Assembly: GCA_030761205.1 (NCBI GenBank)
Contig: JAULJL010000033.1
Coordinates: 1,612,001-1,676,000, forward strand
DNA length: 64,000 bases
DNA from: Fremontodendron californicum
Lineage: Eukaryota > Streptophyta > Magnoliopsida > Malvales > Malvaceae
Direction: 5' to 3'
Below, one piece after another: positions 1-10,960 of the stretch. A program made the position numbers and the translations under genes. Under the pieces are notes generated by a model. That model saw only the letters and a program-made list of their open reading frames with translations. It did not search any database and had not been told where the DNA came from. Position 1 is the first letter of the stretch; every line of letters starts with the position of its first letter.

Positions 1-275
1 AACCAACACTAATTTTGTACGGTCAGTGACATCACATGTGAAGGAAAGGGAAAGGGGTTTCTTTTTCTTTTTCATTTTTTCATTTTCTATTTTTCATTTT
101 TTTCTTCTTTTTTCTTCTTTTTTTTCTTTTTTTCTTTTTTCCTTTTTTCTATTTTCTCTTTTTTCATTTTTTTTATTATTATTTTTTAAACAATAAATTG
201 AAGGTTTTGTCCTTAAATTGAATTCCCTGCCTAAACAAGGCTCGATTCGTCTTAAGGTAACGAATTCGATTTTCA

Positions 276-1580
276 AAAGAAAAATTTATGCTCGAAGGGC
301 TTTAAAATTGGTGCCCGAAGGTCTTAAAATGGTGCCCGGAGGTCTTAAAAATTGGTGCCCGGAGGTCTTACCCCTGAAAAAAGTTATGCCCGGAGGTCTT
401 AAAGATGTTGCCCGGAGGTCTTACCTGTGATTTGAAAAAAATTAAGCCCGGAGGTCTTAAAAATGGTGCCCATAGGCCTTACCCCTGAAAAAAAAAGTTA
501 TGCCCGGAGGTCTTAAAGATGCTGCCCGGAGGTCTTACCTGTGATTTGAAAAATTATGCGTTGTATGCGACTTTAAAAATGATGCCCGGAGGTCTTAAGA
601 ATGGTGCCCGGAGGCCTTACCTGTGATTTGAAAAAAATGCGCTGTATGCGACTTTAAAAATGATGCCCAGAGGTCTTAAGAATGGTGCCCGGAGGCCTTA
701 CCCGTGATTTGGAAGAAATGCGCTGTATGCGACTTTAAAAATGATGCCCGGAGGTCTTAAGAATGGTGCCCGGAGGCCTTACCCATAATTTGGAAGAAAT
801 GCGCTGTATGCGACTTTAAAAATGATGCCCGGAGGTCTTAAGAATGGTGCCCGGAGGCCTTACCCATAATTTGGAAGAAATTCGCTGTATGCGACTTTAA
901 AAATGATGCCCGGAGGTCTTAAGAATGGTGCCCGGAGGCCTTACCCATAATTTGGAAAAAATGCGCTGTATGCGACTTTAAAAATGATGCCCGGAGGTCT
1001 TAAGAATAGTGCCCGGAGGCCTTACCCGTGATTTGGAAGAAATGCGCTGTATGCGACTTTAAAAATGATGCCCGGAGGTCTTAAGAATGGTGCCCGGAGG
1101 CCTTACACGTGATTTGAAAAAAATGCGCTGTATGCGACTTTAAAAATGATGCCCGGAGGTCTTAAGAATGGTGCCCGGAGGCCTTACCCGTGATTTGGAA
1201 GAAATGCGCTGTATGCGACTTTAAAAATGATGCCCGGAGGTCTTAGGAATGGTACCCGGAGGCCTTACCCGTGATTTGAAAAAAATGCGCTGTATGCGAC
1301 TTTAAAAATGATGCCCGGAGGTCTTAAGAATGGTGCCCGGAGGCCTTACCCGTGATTTGGAAGAAATGCGTTGTATGTGACTTTAAAAATGATGCCCGGA
1401 GGTCTTAAGAATGGTGCCCGGAGGCCTTACCCATAATTTGGAAAAAATGCGCTGTATGCGACTTTAAAAATGATGCCCGGAGGTCTTAAGAATGGTGCTC
1501 GGAGGCCTTACCCATAATTTGGAAGAAATGCGCTGTATGCGACTTTAAAAATGATGCCCGGAGGTCTTAAGAATGGTGCT
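276..1580 (-). repeat. 81-bp minisatellite in the 3' UTR of the left gypsy element
   Basis: Short irregular units built on the core CCCGGAGGTCTTA run from about 290 to 560. A regular array follows with a period of 80-82 bases. Each monomer contains two copies of the CCCGGAGGYCTTA core plus the segment TGCGCTGTATGCGACTTT. I count 13 occurrences of that segment between about 565 and 1535. Monomers vary by few substitutions (for example CCGTGATTTG versus CCATAATTTG). The array lies just inside the expected 3' LTR, where the other gypsy elements here carry unrelated arrays. ORFs across it are repeat translations and not genes. Confidence 0.93.
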
Positions 1581-4427
1581 GAAGAATTGTTGAAAATTAA
1601 CCTAAAGATTTTGAGAAGATGCGAATGCTTTTTGATGCAAATGCATTTGTTGAATAAGATACGAAATGACTTAAACTGGTGCAAATGTCTTTAATGCAAA
1701 TGTAAATGACTTGGATTGATGCCCATGTTTCATGATGCAGATGCCCCTACTAATTGTGTTCATGTAACTGGTTTATGAATGGTGTAACTACAATTACCAC
1801 ACATTAACGAAAATGCAATGATTCTAGAAATGATGCAATTGTTTGAGATGACACAAATACGAATTCCATGAAGAATCGTAAATGTAAAGGTAAAATGGAG
1901 ATGCTTATGGAATAATGCCAATGCATATACCCATGAATGATGCAAATGCTTGCCGACACTGTGCAGATGTAAAAGCTTGATAGAGAGATGAGTGTTCATG
2001 AGTGATGCAAATGCCCCCGATTGTTCTTCTAGACTTTGGCTTAGCCTTTCAAATTCATTTTTCCTCTTCAAATCAGAGTATATCTTCAATTCATTTTGGC
2101 TATTCGCTTTGCCCCAACAGTTTTCAAACTTTCATCAATAGAGATCTGAACTGGGTTCTATTTCTTCTTCTCATATCTGGAAATCAAGACCTATCCTGGC
2201 AGTTCTACACCTTTGAGTTAGAAAAATCCTTGTCTCATGCCAACATCAAAATGGGTATTTCAAAAAATCTCTTTATTTGTTTTCGCATTTTGAAAACTTC
2301 TGAACAAAAAATATTAACCCCACAATGTGTGATGTACAAATCTTTTGAAGACTGATGATCATTGTTAGAAATTTCTCTAAGTATCAATCTGGGTTTTTCC
2401 AACTGGGATTGGCAAGGCTTGGTATAACAAGATTCTGGCTTTTCCAGGAAAACTTCATGACAAAAATGTATATCCCTTCTAGGCTCACAAATGGAACAGG
2501 TTTTATAAATCATGAATTCATTGAGAACCAAACAAATTCAACATTCTTTTAGTTTCCATATCAAGGCATTTTGTCAAGCATCAAGATTGGCTGGGATGTT
2601 TAAACCGGAAAGTTTAATCTTGGGAACAAAGTTTCAGTTTTTGAAGACAATCCTCCGAATGAGAGCTGACAATTTGGGGGGTTCAGGAATTCCTAGATGT
2701 TCCTCGATGACCACTCCTTTAATAAGATCTTTTCTTTTGGGGTATCGGCACTATCATCGATGGCATCGAAAATTCCCATTCTAGACCGCCCGTTTTTTTT
2801 TGGGTTTTCGCCCTAGAGTCCCATTCTTTTCAATTTTTCTCTTTTTTTTTTTTTTTTTTTTTTACCATGCACTTGAGAATTCTAAATTCTTCCTTAGTGA
2901 AATGATAATTCAATGAGATGGGATAAAATCCGAGGAAAAACCCTTCAAATTAAATATTCATGCTTGATCAAAATGGACTTTTAAAGCATATAATGTAGGC
3001 CATGGCTCAGGGTTCAGAAAGAAAGGATAAATAGGCCCAAAATATGTGTTTGAGGGTAATCAGATCAAGGATCATTTCTTGAAGAGGATTCCCTTTGAAG
3101 CATTTGTCCCTTATTGGACATTTCTTTCCTTTTGACTTTGCTCTTTTTCTTCCTTGCTCTTGGCTTTCAATTTGCCATGTCTTTCACACACATTTTGTTT
3201 TTCATTGTGTTTTTCTTTTGTTTTTTCTTGGCTTTCATTTCACCATCTTTTTCTCTTCTTTTTCTTTGACAGAGTGAGCCCGTATTTATTCGGGGCTCCA
3301 TTTGCTTTGTGTCTGTCCTTGAGCTATCACTCATTTCTCAATGATCTTTGAAAAGATCTTTTCTCGCATTTGCCCCCCAGTGTAGAGGGTAATCCTTGAT
3401 CAAGGTTCAAACAAGAAAGAATTCTTTTGGCTCAAAAGGGGTGACTATGGATGATTTCTTTTTTGTGTGAAGGGATATGAAAGATGGCCATTCCTCATGT
3501 CAAGCACGAATATTCACTTTGAAAAGCAATCCCCAGGGGAAATAGATATTCAGAATTTCATTTTGCACTTTGGAATCATCCGAATTCTCATATGCATGAT
3601 ATCACAAATTTTTTCATTTTTCATTTTTCATCGCATGCCCCAATGATTCATGGGTTTAATCCATCCTTATTCACCATGTATCCATCATTTCCACATATGA
3701 TGCCCCAATTTGATTAACCTTGAGAATTTGTATCAACGAGGAACATAGCAAGTCTAGGTCTATTTTGAAAAGGCTGAGTTTCCAATCTGAGTTCTTTGAA
3801 GAGACAAGGAAAATATGACCCAAAAACGGGTTTTCTCTGGGACAAGGGATAATCTAGTTTAATCATTGTGCCCCAGGATGTCAATCATGATGTTTGGGCA
3901 ATTAGTGTTTTGTGGTTATTGGGAAAGGTCATGAATGGTTTTAGCACAATCTTGACACACACCAAATTATCAAAATCTAGACTCTTGAAAGAATGTCTCA
4001 TTTGTTTGAATTTCAAGGAATTCGAAAAATTTCAAAAAGTTCATTCCTTTGTTTATAGCCTAGACTAGGATTTACATCCTTGCTTATTCTGCAATGACAA
4101 TACTTCTCTGAAGTCAAATCATTCATATCCCTTGAAGCATTAGGTCTTTCAAGTACTCTTGGTTTAAGAGATTTAGGCTTAGGAAAACCTAAAGAGAATG
4201 GAGAAGGTATTGGGTCATTTGTAACACTGATCATCAATCTTCTTGAGACTATCCATCACTAAAAATTCCTTAATGCTTGTTTTTGCAAATTCAAGTTATT
4301 GTTGAAACACAACAAACACAAAGCATTTAAAATTCAAAATTTATTTAATTCATGTAGATGTTAACATGAGACAAGTGCTTTCATCATCACAGTGTATAGA
4401 ACTACATGTGTCAAAAACCTAATATGA
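1581..4427 (-). other. Conserved 3' untranslated region of the pol-less gypsy element
   Basis: There is no credible gene here. From 1600 to 2000 lie decayed repeats of a GATGCAAATGC motif that is tandemly repeated in the related element at 48480-49140. From about 2000 to 4240 the sequence is collinear with 49330-51500. Its part from about 2860 to 3620 is also collinear with 16650-17215, just 3' of pol in the right element. In the right element this homology runs into the integrase stop; here it runs into other DNA and then the gag stop, so pol is missing at this point. Poly-T tracts occur near 2840. An inverted repeat (3063-3074 with 3391-3401) is listed separately. Confidence 0.7.
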
Positions 4428-5870
4428 TCATGCACAATGTTTCTTATGACACTTGGCTTCCCCATCTTCAAAACTTATCGAACCAGCCTTGATGAGATCT
4501 CTGACCTTGTACTTCAAAGCGGGACAGTTCACTGTTGAGTGACCTTGATTGCCAGAATAGTACCCACAACACTCATTAGCATCATACCAGCTCGGATAAG
4601 GGGGCTTCAGAGGCGCTATTTGCATAGGTGTCACAAGGTGATTCTGGATGAGTTGAGGTAGTAGCTCACTGTATGTCACAGGAATTGGGTCAACCTGATT
4701 TATTTTTCGCTTTTTATGCCCCCTTCGATTATTCCCGAGGATGTTCGATTGATAGACAGATGTAAATTCTGGTGTAGTTGCAGTCATTGGTTGGTAGGGA
4801 TAAAAACCTTGAGAGACATTGTTCAGGGTAGAGTTAAATGGCTGATACGAGGAGAATTGGGGAGATGGGGCAAAGTCTTCCACGACTTGGGTATCTTCCT
4901 TTTTATTTTCAGATGCCCTGTTCTTGGTATTGGATGTTCTTTCTCCTTCAATTTTCCCATCCTTGATAGCATTCTCAATCATCTCCCCTGAAATTACCAT
5001 GTCCGAAAAATTCTTCATGGTGTTGCCGACAAGTCTATCGTAGTATGGGGTCTGTAGTGTATTCACAAAAAGGACAGTGGTTTCCTTCTGAGTTAAAGGC
5101 GGTTGTACTTGGACGACCAGGCTCATCCACCGTTGCGCATATTCTTTGAAGCTCTCAGTAGCTCTTTTCTTCATATTTTGCAATGTGAGACGGTCAGGTG
5201 CCATGTCGGTCATATGCTTGTACTGGTTTAGAAAAGCCCTAGCCAAATCATTCCAAGAGCGTATCTGGTCCTTGCTCAACTGACTATACCACCTAATTGC
5301 GGACCCGCTGAGGCTATCTTGAAAACAGTGAATCAAAAGCTTATCATTACCTATATGACTTGTCATCTTCCGGCAGAACATAGTGATGTGGGCTGATGGA
5401 TCGGTCGTCCCGTCATATTTCACAAAGTCAGGGATCTTGAACTTAGGAGGAATGACTAAATCGAGGACCAAGCATCGTTCTTTCGCCTCCACACTCCCGA
5501 ATACATCTGTTCTTTCTATTGCCCGGAGCCTTTCATCTAACAACTGATATTTCCCTTGGGAATCTGCCAACTCAACCTCATTTACTGCAACCCTTTTCAA
5601 CTTTGCTTGTTCAGCTAGATCATCTGAGTTTAGGACATTGACGAGGTTAACAGTGTTCTGGGCATCACTTATTATGACCTCATCCTGGCCCTTTTGTGCC
5701 TCTAACCCTTCTCTGGCGATAACGTTTTCGGTGTATCCTTTTCCTTTGATTACGGCAGACATCAGCTCCATCAATTTAGTCATCTGACCTTTAGATTCTG
5801 CTTGAGACTTTGCTAGCTGTTCTCGTTCCCTTTCCATTTTTTCCAGTCGGGCAACATGTTCATCCTCCAT
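4428..5870 (-). CDS. Gag polyprotein of Ogre/Tat-like gypsy element (intact, 480 aa)
   Basis: Structural capsid/nucleocapsid protein that would assemble the cytoplasmic virus-like particle. The N-terminal 30 residues are charged and coiled-coil-like. A conserved block begins with FKIPDFVKYDGTTDP near residue 145. The Retrotrans_gag core follows at about 165-275, with the WYSQL, WNDLARAFLNQY and FKEYAQRW motifs typical of plant Tat Gag. A C-terminal Zn-knuckle-like segment near 440-460 has Cys, Gly-His and Cys spaced as in GHSTVNCPALK. The reading frame is open for 480 codons and closes without entering protease, whereas autonomous relatives continue into pol. Intactness contrasts with the heavily mutated pol next door and suggests recent activity or selection on gag. 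The start at 5870 is the first ATG and precedes the coiled coil. Confidence 0.88.
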   Translation of the reverse strand: MEDEHVARLEKMEREREQLAKSQAESKGQMTKLMELMSAVIKGKGYTENVIAREGLEAQKGQDEVIISDAQNTVNLVNVLNSDDLAEQAKLKRVAVNEVELADSQGKYQLLDERLRAIERTDVFGSVEAKERCLVLDLVIPPKFKIPDFVKYDGTTDPSAHITMFCRKMTSHIGNDKLLIHCFQDSLSGSAIRWYSQLSKDQIRSWNDLARAFLNQYKHMTDMAPDRLTLQNMKKRATESFKEYAQRWMSLVVQVQPPLTQKETTVLFVNTLQTPYYDRLVGNTMKNFSDMVISGEMIENAIKDGKIEGERTSNTKNRASENKKEDTQVVEDFAPSPQFSSYQPFNSTLNNVSQGFYPYQPMTATTPEFTSVYQSNILGNNRRGHKKRKINQVDPIPVTYSELLPQLIQNHLVTPMQIAPLKPPYPSWYDANECCGYYSGNQGHSTVNCPALKYKVRDLIKAGSISFEDGEAKCHKKHCA

Positions 5871-6700
5871 AGCACCAGCCTGTATTAAAAGTGTACTCTG
5901 TACTTCTTCTGATTTGAAATGGAAATTCTTTCAAAGACTCCTAAAGCCAAGCCAACTTCTATTCTATTTTCCCCAAAATGTATGTCATGATGAATGAGCC
6001 ATGAATGCAATTTGATGCATGTGAAGCCTAAACAATATGATGTATGGACATGTATAATGGAAACATGCTGACCATATATGTAATAAATGCAATCACAATG
6101 CCAACATGTTGCAAATAAAGAATAAACAAATCAACACATGGATATATGCAATGACTGATCATGTGCATTTCAGCATATTTCCCAATGAATGTTCATATGT
6201 TCTATGAATGCAACATGGTGTCAATTAGGATACATGCAAACAATGAATGATTGATACAGAGTATATACAAAGAAAATCATACTAACCATGTGTGTCATGA
6301 ATGTGACCTAATGCTAATCATGATGTATGTAATAAGCAAATTAATGCATAGATATATACAGAAAAATCATGCTGATTACGAATGCATGAATGCAACCTGA
6401 CAAATAATTGATGGGATGCAAAATGCAAAGGGGGAGATATCACGGAGGAAATAAGAATCGGAGGAACTTAATCATCAACCTCTCATTAATTTGAAACATA
6501 ATCAATCATTCCCACATCAACATTCACAATGGTATAAACCATGTTTTACAAAATTTGAACAGTGGTTAAGACTGTCCTTACAAGCACTTTATTCTTCCTA
6601 ACATCCTAAGGCTATAAGAGCCGGCTACTGAAAAAGTGAAATCCTATTACATCATATAAGACCGAAGTCTTTCCACCTCAATGATGTAAATCTCCCAATC
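5871..6700 (-). other. Spacer between the two gag-like ORFs
   Basis: About 830 bases rich in ATGCAT, ATGAATG and ATATAC words, with no domain-bearing ORF on either strand. Similar ATGAATGCA-rich sequence lies at 7660-7930 on the other side of the first ORF, so the spacer may be a duplicate of leader-like sequence. I see no splice pair that clearly joins the two ORFs. Confidence 0.5.
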
Positions 6701-7651
6701 CTAATGACGCTTTCCCAGTCCTCTATCAATCAGTGTCGTGGGATCCAACCACTTGGCATTTATAAGAGTTTGCACTTTCTTTTTGAATGCCATACAATAT
6801 TTAATGTTATGGCCAACAATTCCACAATGATAATCACATTTTGCATTTGGATTATACCACCTTGGATATGGTGGTAACAGGGGTTTCAATGGGACACAGG
6901 CAACCATGTGATTTTGGATCAGTATAGGGAGGAGCTCTTCGTAGCTGATTGGAATGGGATCAAAAGGCATTTGGGTCTTATCCTGGGGTCGTTTCTTAGT
7001 TACACATGGCCTAGGAGTTGGGGCACTTGGTGGTGGCACTAAGGTCCGAACCGGAGTGTTTACATGGAGATGTGGCGGAACAGCATGGTGAGGGTATGGA
7101 TTCGGATACGGGGCCTTTGGAGGTTGTACATAGCTCGAGGTTCCTATCCCAGATGCTGGATAAGGTGGTTGATGAGGGAAATAGTATGAACTGGTAGTTG
7201 TTGGTGATGGAGTGGGATTCAGGAATCCCGTAGTGGTCATCCCAATGGATGATTGGACCATGGTAGGGTGGGGATACTGGCTTGGACCTCGAACAGTTTG
7301 CAGGTATGGTACAGGATCCAAGGTTTCTATCTTTGGTATCAGGCTCTCAGGTTTAATCATTTTCACGATTTTGTCCATAATTTCATCAGGATTGCAACCT
7401 TTGTGGCATTGACAAGTGCAGGATCCAGCAAGGATTATGTGTTCTTGGCCTAATGGTTTTGGTTGATCCGAAGATGATGCGAAGCCCTGAGAAAGTTCAC
7501 CTTTACTGTTACCCATATCCTCAACCATTTTCAGCAATTTGGCAAGTTGTTCCTTCACCTTTCGGATTTCATGTCCATATTCCTCTTGATTGCGTTCCAA
7601 AGCACCCAATCGTTCCTCCGATTCATTCCTCATATCTCGAATCCCTTTCAT
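6701..7651 (-). CDS. Gag-like protein lacking the capsid domain (316 aa)
   Basis: The N-terminal 50 residues form a charged coiled coil (MRNESEERLGALERNQEEYG region). A CxCxxxC cluster lies near residue 80. A Pro/Tyr/Thr-rich linker spans about 100-225. The C-terminal 85 residues closely parallel the end of the neighbouring full gag: PIPISYEELLPILIQNH against PIPVTYSELLPQLIQNH, then PPYPRWYNPNAKCDYH against PPYPSWYDANECCGYY. The C/H knuckle ends GHNIKYC. The capsid core of about 200 residues present in the other ORF is absent. It is the first ORF after the leader. It could be an internally deleted gag, or an equivalent of the extra ORF1 known upstream of gag in Ogre elements. The frame is fully open. 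The function is unknown to me. Confidence 0.75.
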   Translation of the reverse strand: MKGIRDMRNESEERLGALERNQEEYGHEIRKVKEQLAKLLKMVEDMGNSKGELSQGFASSSDQPKPLGQEHIILAGSCTCQCHKGCNPDEIMDKIVKMIKPESLIPKIETLDPVPYLQTVRGPSQYPHPTMVQSSIGMTTTGFLNPTPSPTTTSSYYFPHQPPYPASGIGTSSYVQPPKAPYPNPYPHHAVPPHLHVNTPVRTLVPPPSAPTPRPCVTKKRPQDKTQMPFDPIPISYEELLPILIQNHMVACVPLKPLLPPYPRWYNPNAKCDYHCGIVGHNIKYCMAFKKKVQTLINAKWLDPTTLIDRGLGKRH

Positions 7652-8244
7652 GCAAATGAAAATGTCATGAGATTAGGAATACAATTATGAATGTACATGC
7701 TCTATTCCTATGTGCATGAATAAACTGATGATTAATGCATGAACATATACAGAGAAATTATGATGACTATGTATGCTATGGATGCAATCTAATGCCAGGT
7801 ATATACAGATAATGACTGTGCATGTCATAAACGTATCGTACAATCAATGACCATGCATGCTATGACTATAATATGATGTCAAAATGATACATGCAAAAAT
7901 AAATGAATTAACACAAAGGTATATACAAAGAAATCAATGATTACACGAAATTGGTGGGACTATTCAAAAATCTCATTATGCAGGATTTGCCTCCAATTTT
8001 GTTTTTTTGTTTTTTTGATTTTTTTTTTTGATAAACCAATCACATTATTTTCAAAAGAATTTCAGGGTGGATCTTACTATGGTACAATATTCAAATGTTC
8101 ATGTGACACTACCGGTTTTATGAAATCATCAAATTCAATTACCAACTGTTTATTGCAAAGAATGAGATCAATAATACAACCAAAAATGTACATGCTTTAT
8201 TTACACATGCATGAAATGTGCCACATGCAAAAATGCTTGAAAAA

Positions 8245-8275
<31 letters not shown>

Positions 8276-9089
8276 CAGCTAATGAACATCTGCCCCAGCA
8301 ATATCTGCTTATTTAGGCATCACGATGCCTTCGAGGCGGAGTATCACATTTATTACGGGCGATGTACGTACATCGTTGCCCGATCTACCACACTTATTCG
8401 GAGTGTAAAACAGGTAACAAAAAGTTTAGAAATGTCCCTCCATGTGTTCCTATTTTCGGTATATCTAACGGAAATTCGAGATGGCTTCGCCTAGGTTCAC
8501 TATATGAGGGTGAATCGGTTCTAAGGCCCCGAATTGTTCCTCACTGTCGCCGGTGAAGGCTAGTAAGGCACCCCGATAAAAGCGGGTTCAATTCGTTAGA
8601 GTATATTTTCCTATGCCCGTACGGAGGATTATCACGAAGGCATTAAGTACTTTATACTCCGAAAGTGTTTCACTAGCCCATACGGAGGATCAATCACGAA
8701 GGCTTAGTTACTTTACTTCCACTTAAAAGGACGGAACCCGGGTATAGGATTCATGTTATGCAAATGCACGTGTAGTGTGTGTGGAGAAACAAAACAAACC
8801 TGTCACCACCTATTCTACAAACCTTATTCTAAATGTCCTAACAATTAAAACATTCAAGAATAGTGTAACGCATTAACCGACAAGCAGTTATAATATACAA
8901 CCTTAAATAGCTAGAGAACAATAATAAAATGCATGCACATGAGTATGAACATATTTAAAAATATTTTATTATTTTCAAAATTCTCCTTATTAAAAAAAAA
9001 TATGGGAATTAAAATTAAATACCAATAAAACCAACAAAACCGAGACTTTGATAACACACGACTAATTCTAGGCCTGACTCTCTAATATT
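7652..9089 (-). other. 5' untranslated leader of the left gypsy element
   Basis: This is the 1.4 kb between the primer binding site and the first gag-like ORF. It has no convincing coding region; the 185-codon plus-strand ORF at 7937-8494 has low-complexity Phe and Lys runs. It contains two related blocks near 8610-8650 and 8675-8710, both with ACGGAGGAT and ATCACGAAGGC. A 16-base perfect palindrome lies at 8360-8375. T and A homopolymer runs lie near 8030 and 8250. Confidence 0.6.
8360..8375. other. 16-bp perfect palindrome in the element leader
   Basis: CGATGTACGTACATCG is identical to its reverse complement. The flanking GGG on the left and CCC on the right (after TTG) can extend the stem with a small bulge. 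It sits roughly midway between primer site and first ORF. In retroviral leaders a self-complementary palindrome can start RNA dimerisation; assigning that role here is inference. Confidence 0.45.
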
Positions 9090-9106
9090 CCCCAGTGGAG
9101 TCGCTA
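9090..9106 (-). other. Primer binding site for tRNA-Arg
   Basis: Read on the minus strand, the LTR end is followed by a 3-base spacer (AGC) and TAGCGACTCCACTGGGG. This matches the reverse complement of the 3' end of plant tRNA-Arg(ACG) plus CCA, with one mismatch at the second base. The tRNA comparison is from memory. tRNA-Arg priming is established for Ogre elements. The site shows that 9110-14755 serves as the 5' LTR of the left element. Confidence 0.8.
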
Positions 9107-10309
9107 AGCTGTCGCAACCTAAAAAAATAACGACGAGTCTCATCGCAAGACTTTATTATTCGTTAAGCGTGACATTTAAAAAAAAACCGAGGAAAAGTCG
9201 ACTTAATTCCTCTAGAAATGAAGGTTTTGAAAATGACCTTAAAAAAGACATGGAGTCGCCACCAATCTTTTTTAGCTAGGTGTGATCGGCCACCTATTAA
9301 AACCGGTTTTATAAAATATTTTAAAAATTAATTAAAACATTTTAAAAACCAATTTCAAGTCTGCGTTTTAAACCAGAGAAATCAAAGAAGCGGGTTCGGG
9401 AGTCGGTTACGTGTGGGGAAGGATTAGCACCCCCCACAACGCCCGTATAAATCGGTACCTTATTAATCGTGTGTTATCTCAAGTCTCGGTGAAAAGTTGG
9501 TTTTAAATTTAGTATTTCAAGTTCATTCCCAATTTAAAGAAAAGTAATTCCATTTTTTATTGAAAATGATCCGGAATTTATAAATTCAAAATTTTCCTAT
9601 ATTCCCCAAAAAACGTGGCAAAATATAGAAATTTTTATTAGTTTTGGAAAACTTTCCGAATCATTCTCTTTTTTTTGAAAGAAAGATATTCCTTTATTAA
9701 TAATAATTGATGATATTCCCTCCAGCAAACCCGGTAGAGAACTCATGAATTATTTTAACTCGAGAATATCTTTATTTTTATTGAAAACCATTATCTTTTT
9801 TGAAAATATTTAAAAGAAATGAATATGTATAGGCATGACATAAATAAAATGACATAGTAAAGTCTAAATAATATAATGCAACCTAAATGACATGACAAAT
9901 ATGAATGGTATGGCATATAATTTAAATGACATGGAATAAAATAATGCTATCATATAATATGCACGAAAATAAAAATACAATGCATGAAATGTATTTTTTT
10001 CCTTTAATTAAGGAAATCCGTATATCTAAAAAGATATCCGGCTACCTTAGGAAAATATGTCAAATTAAATATTCTAAAACCAAAATACTTTGTGATTGTT
10101 TGAAAACAATTTTGAAAAGCTTGAATTAACAATAAAAACTGGGCTAAAAATTTTTAAATGGTTCTAATTTTCTAAGTTTAAAAAATCCGGACTTGACTAC
10201 CCTTAACCCGGGATTTGAAAAACCATTTTTAGAGTTTAAAAGGCTTAGAAATCACCCTAAGTCAGTAGCTAACCCTCCTAATCAGCCCACTCTAAGTAAA
10301 TTAACCAAA

Positions 10310-10960
10310 ACAGAAAAATGGTTTTTCTTTAAATTCAATTCTGACTCCACTGTCCAGTTTTAATCCACGATTTTTTACCCTATTTTTACAAATACCAAAA
10401 ATTCTAAAAAAAATACTGGAGACTCAGGACATGTAAAACTACACGAGAAAAAATTGGATTAATTTTTTGATCAAAGATGAATTCGCAGAAAAACCAGAAA
10501 TGTACGAGTTTTTGGAGGAGAAAAAACTGCTTTGTTTTTCTTTAAATTCAATTCTGACTTCACTGTCCAGTTTTAATCCACGATTTTTTACCCTATTTTT
10601 AAAAATTCCAAAAATTCTGAAAAAATTATTGGAGACTCAGGACATGTAAAAATACACGGGAAAAAATCGACTTAATTTTCTGATCAAAGATGAATTCCCA
10701 GAAAAACCAGAGATGTACGAGTTTTTGGAGGAGAAAAAACTGCTTTGTTTTTCTTTAAAATCAATTCTGACTCCACTGTCCAGTTTTAATCCATGATTTT
10801 TATCCTATTTTTAAAAATTCCAAAAATTCTAAAAAAAATACTGGAGACTCAGGACATGTAAAACTACACGAGGAAAAATTTTCTTAATTTTCTGATCGAA
10901 GATGAATTCCCAGAAAAATCAGAGATGTACGTGTTTTTTGAAAAAAACTGAAAAAAACTG
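10310..10960. repeat. 213-bp tandem repeat inside the LTR, about 3 copies
   Basis: CTGACTCCACTGTCCAGTTT (or a one-base variant) recurs at about 10341, 10554 and 10767. Each is followed by the GGAGACTCAGGACATGTAAA block and a CAGA(A/G)ATGTACG block. The last copy degrades near 10960. Confidence 0.85.

Noticed and set aside
276..1580. Regularly spaced repeats suggesting a CRISPR array
   Set aside because: The whole 81-base unit repeats, without unique spacers, and the context is a plant retrotransposon 3' UTR.
7937..8494. 185-codon plus-strand ORF in the gypsy leader
   Set aside because: Antisense to the element, with Phe/Lys homopolymer runs and no domain. A long open frame here is chance.
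9090..9106. Fragment of a tRNA-Arg gene
   Set aside because: Only the 3'-terminal complement is present, adjacent to the LTR end, and there is no cloverleaf. It is a primer binding site.
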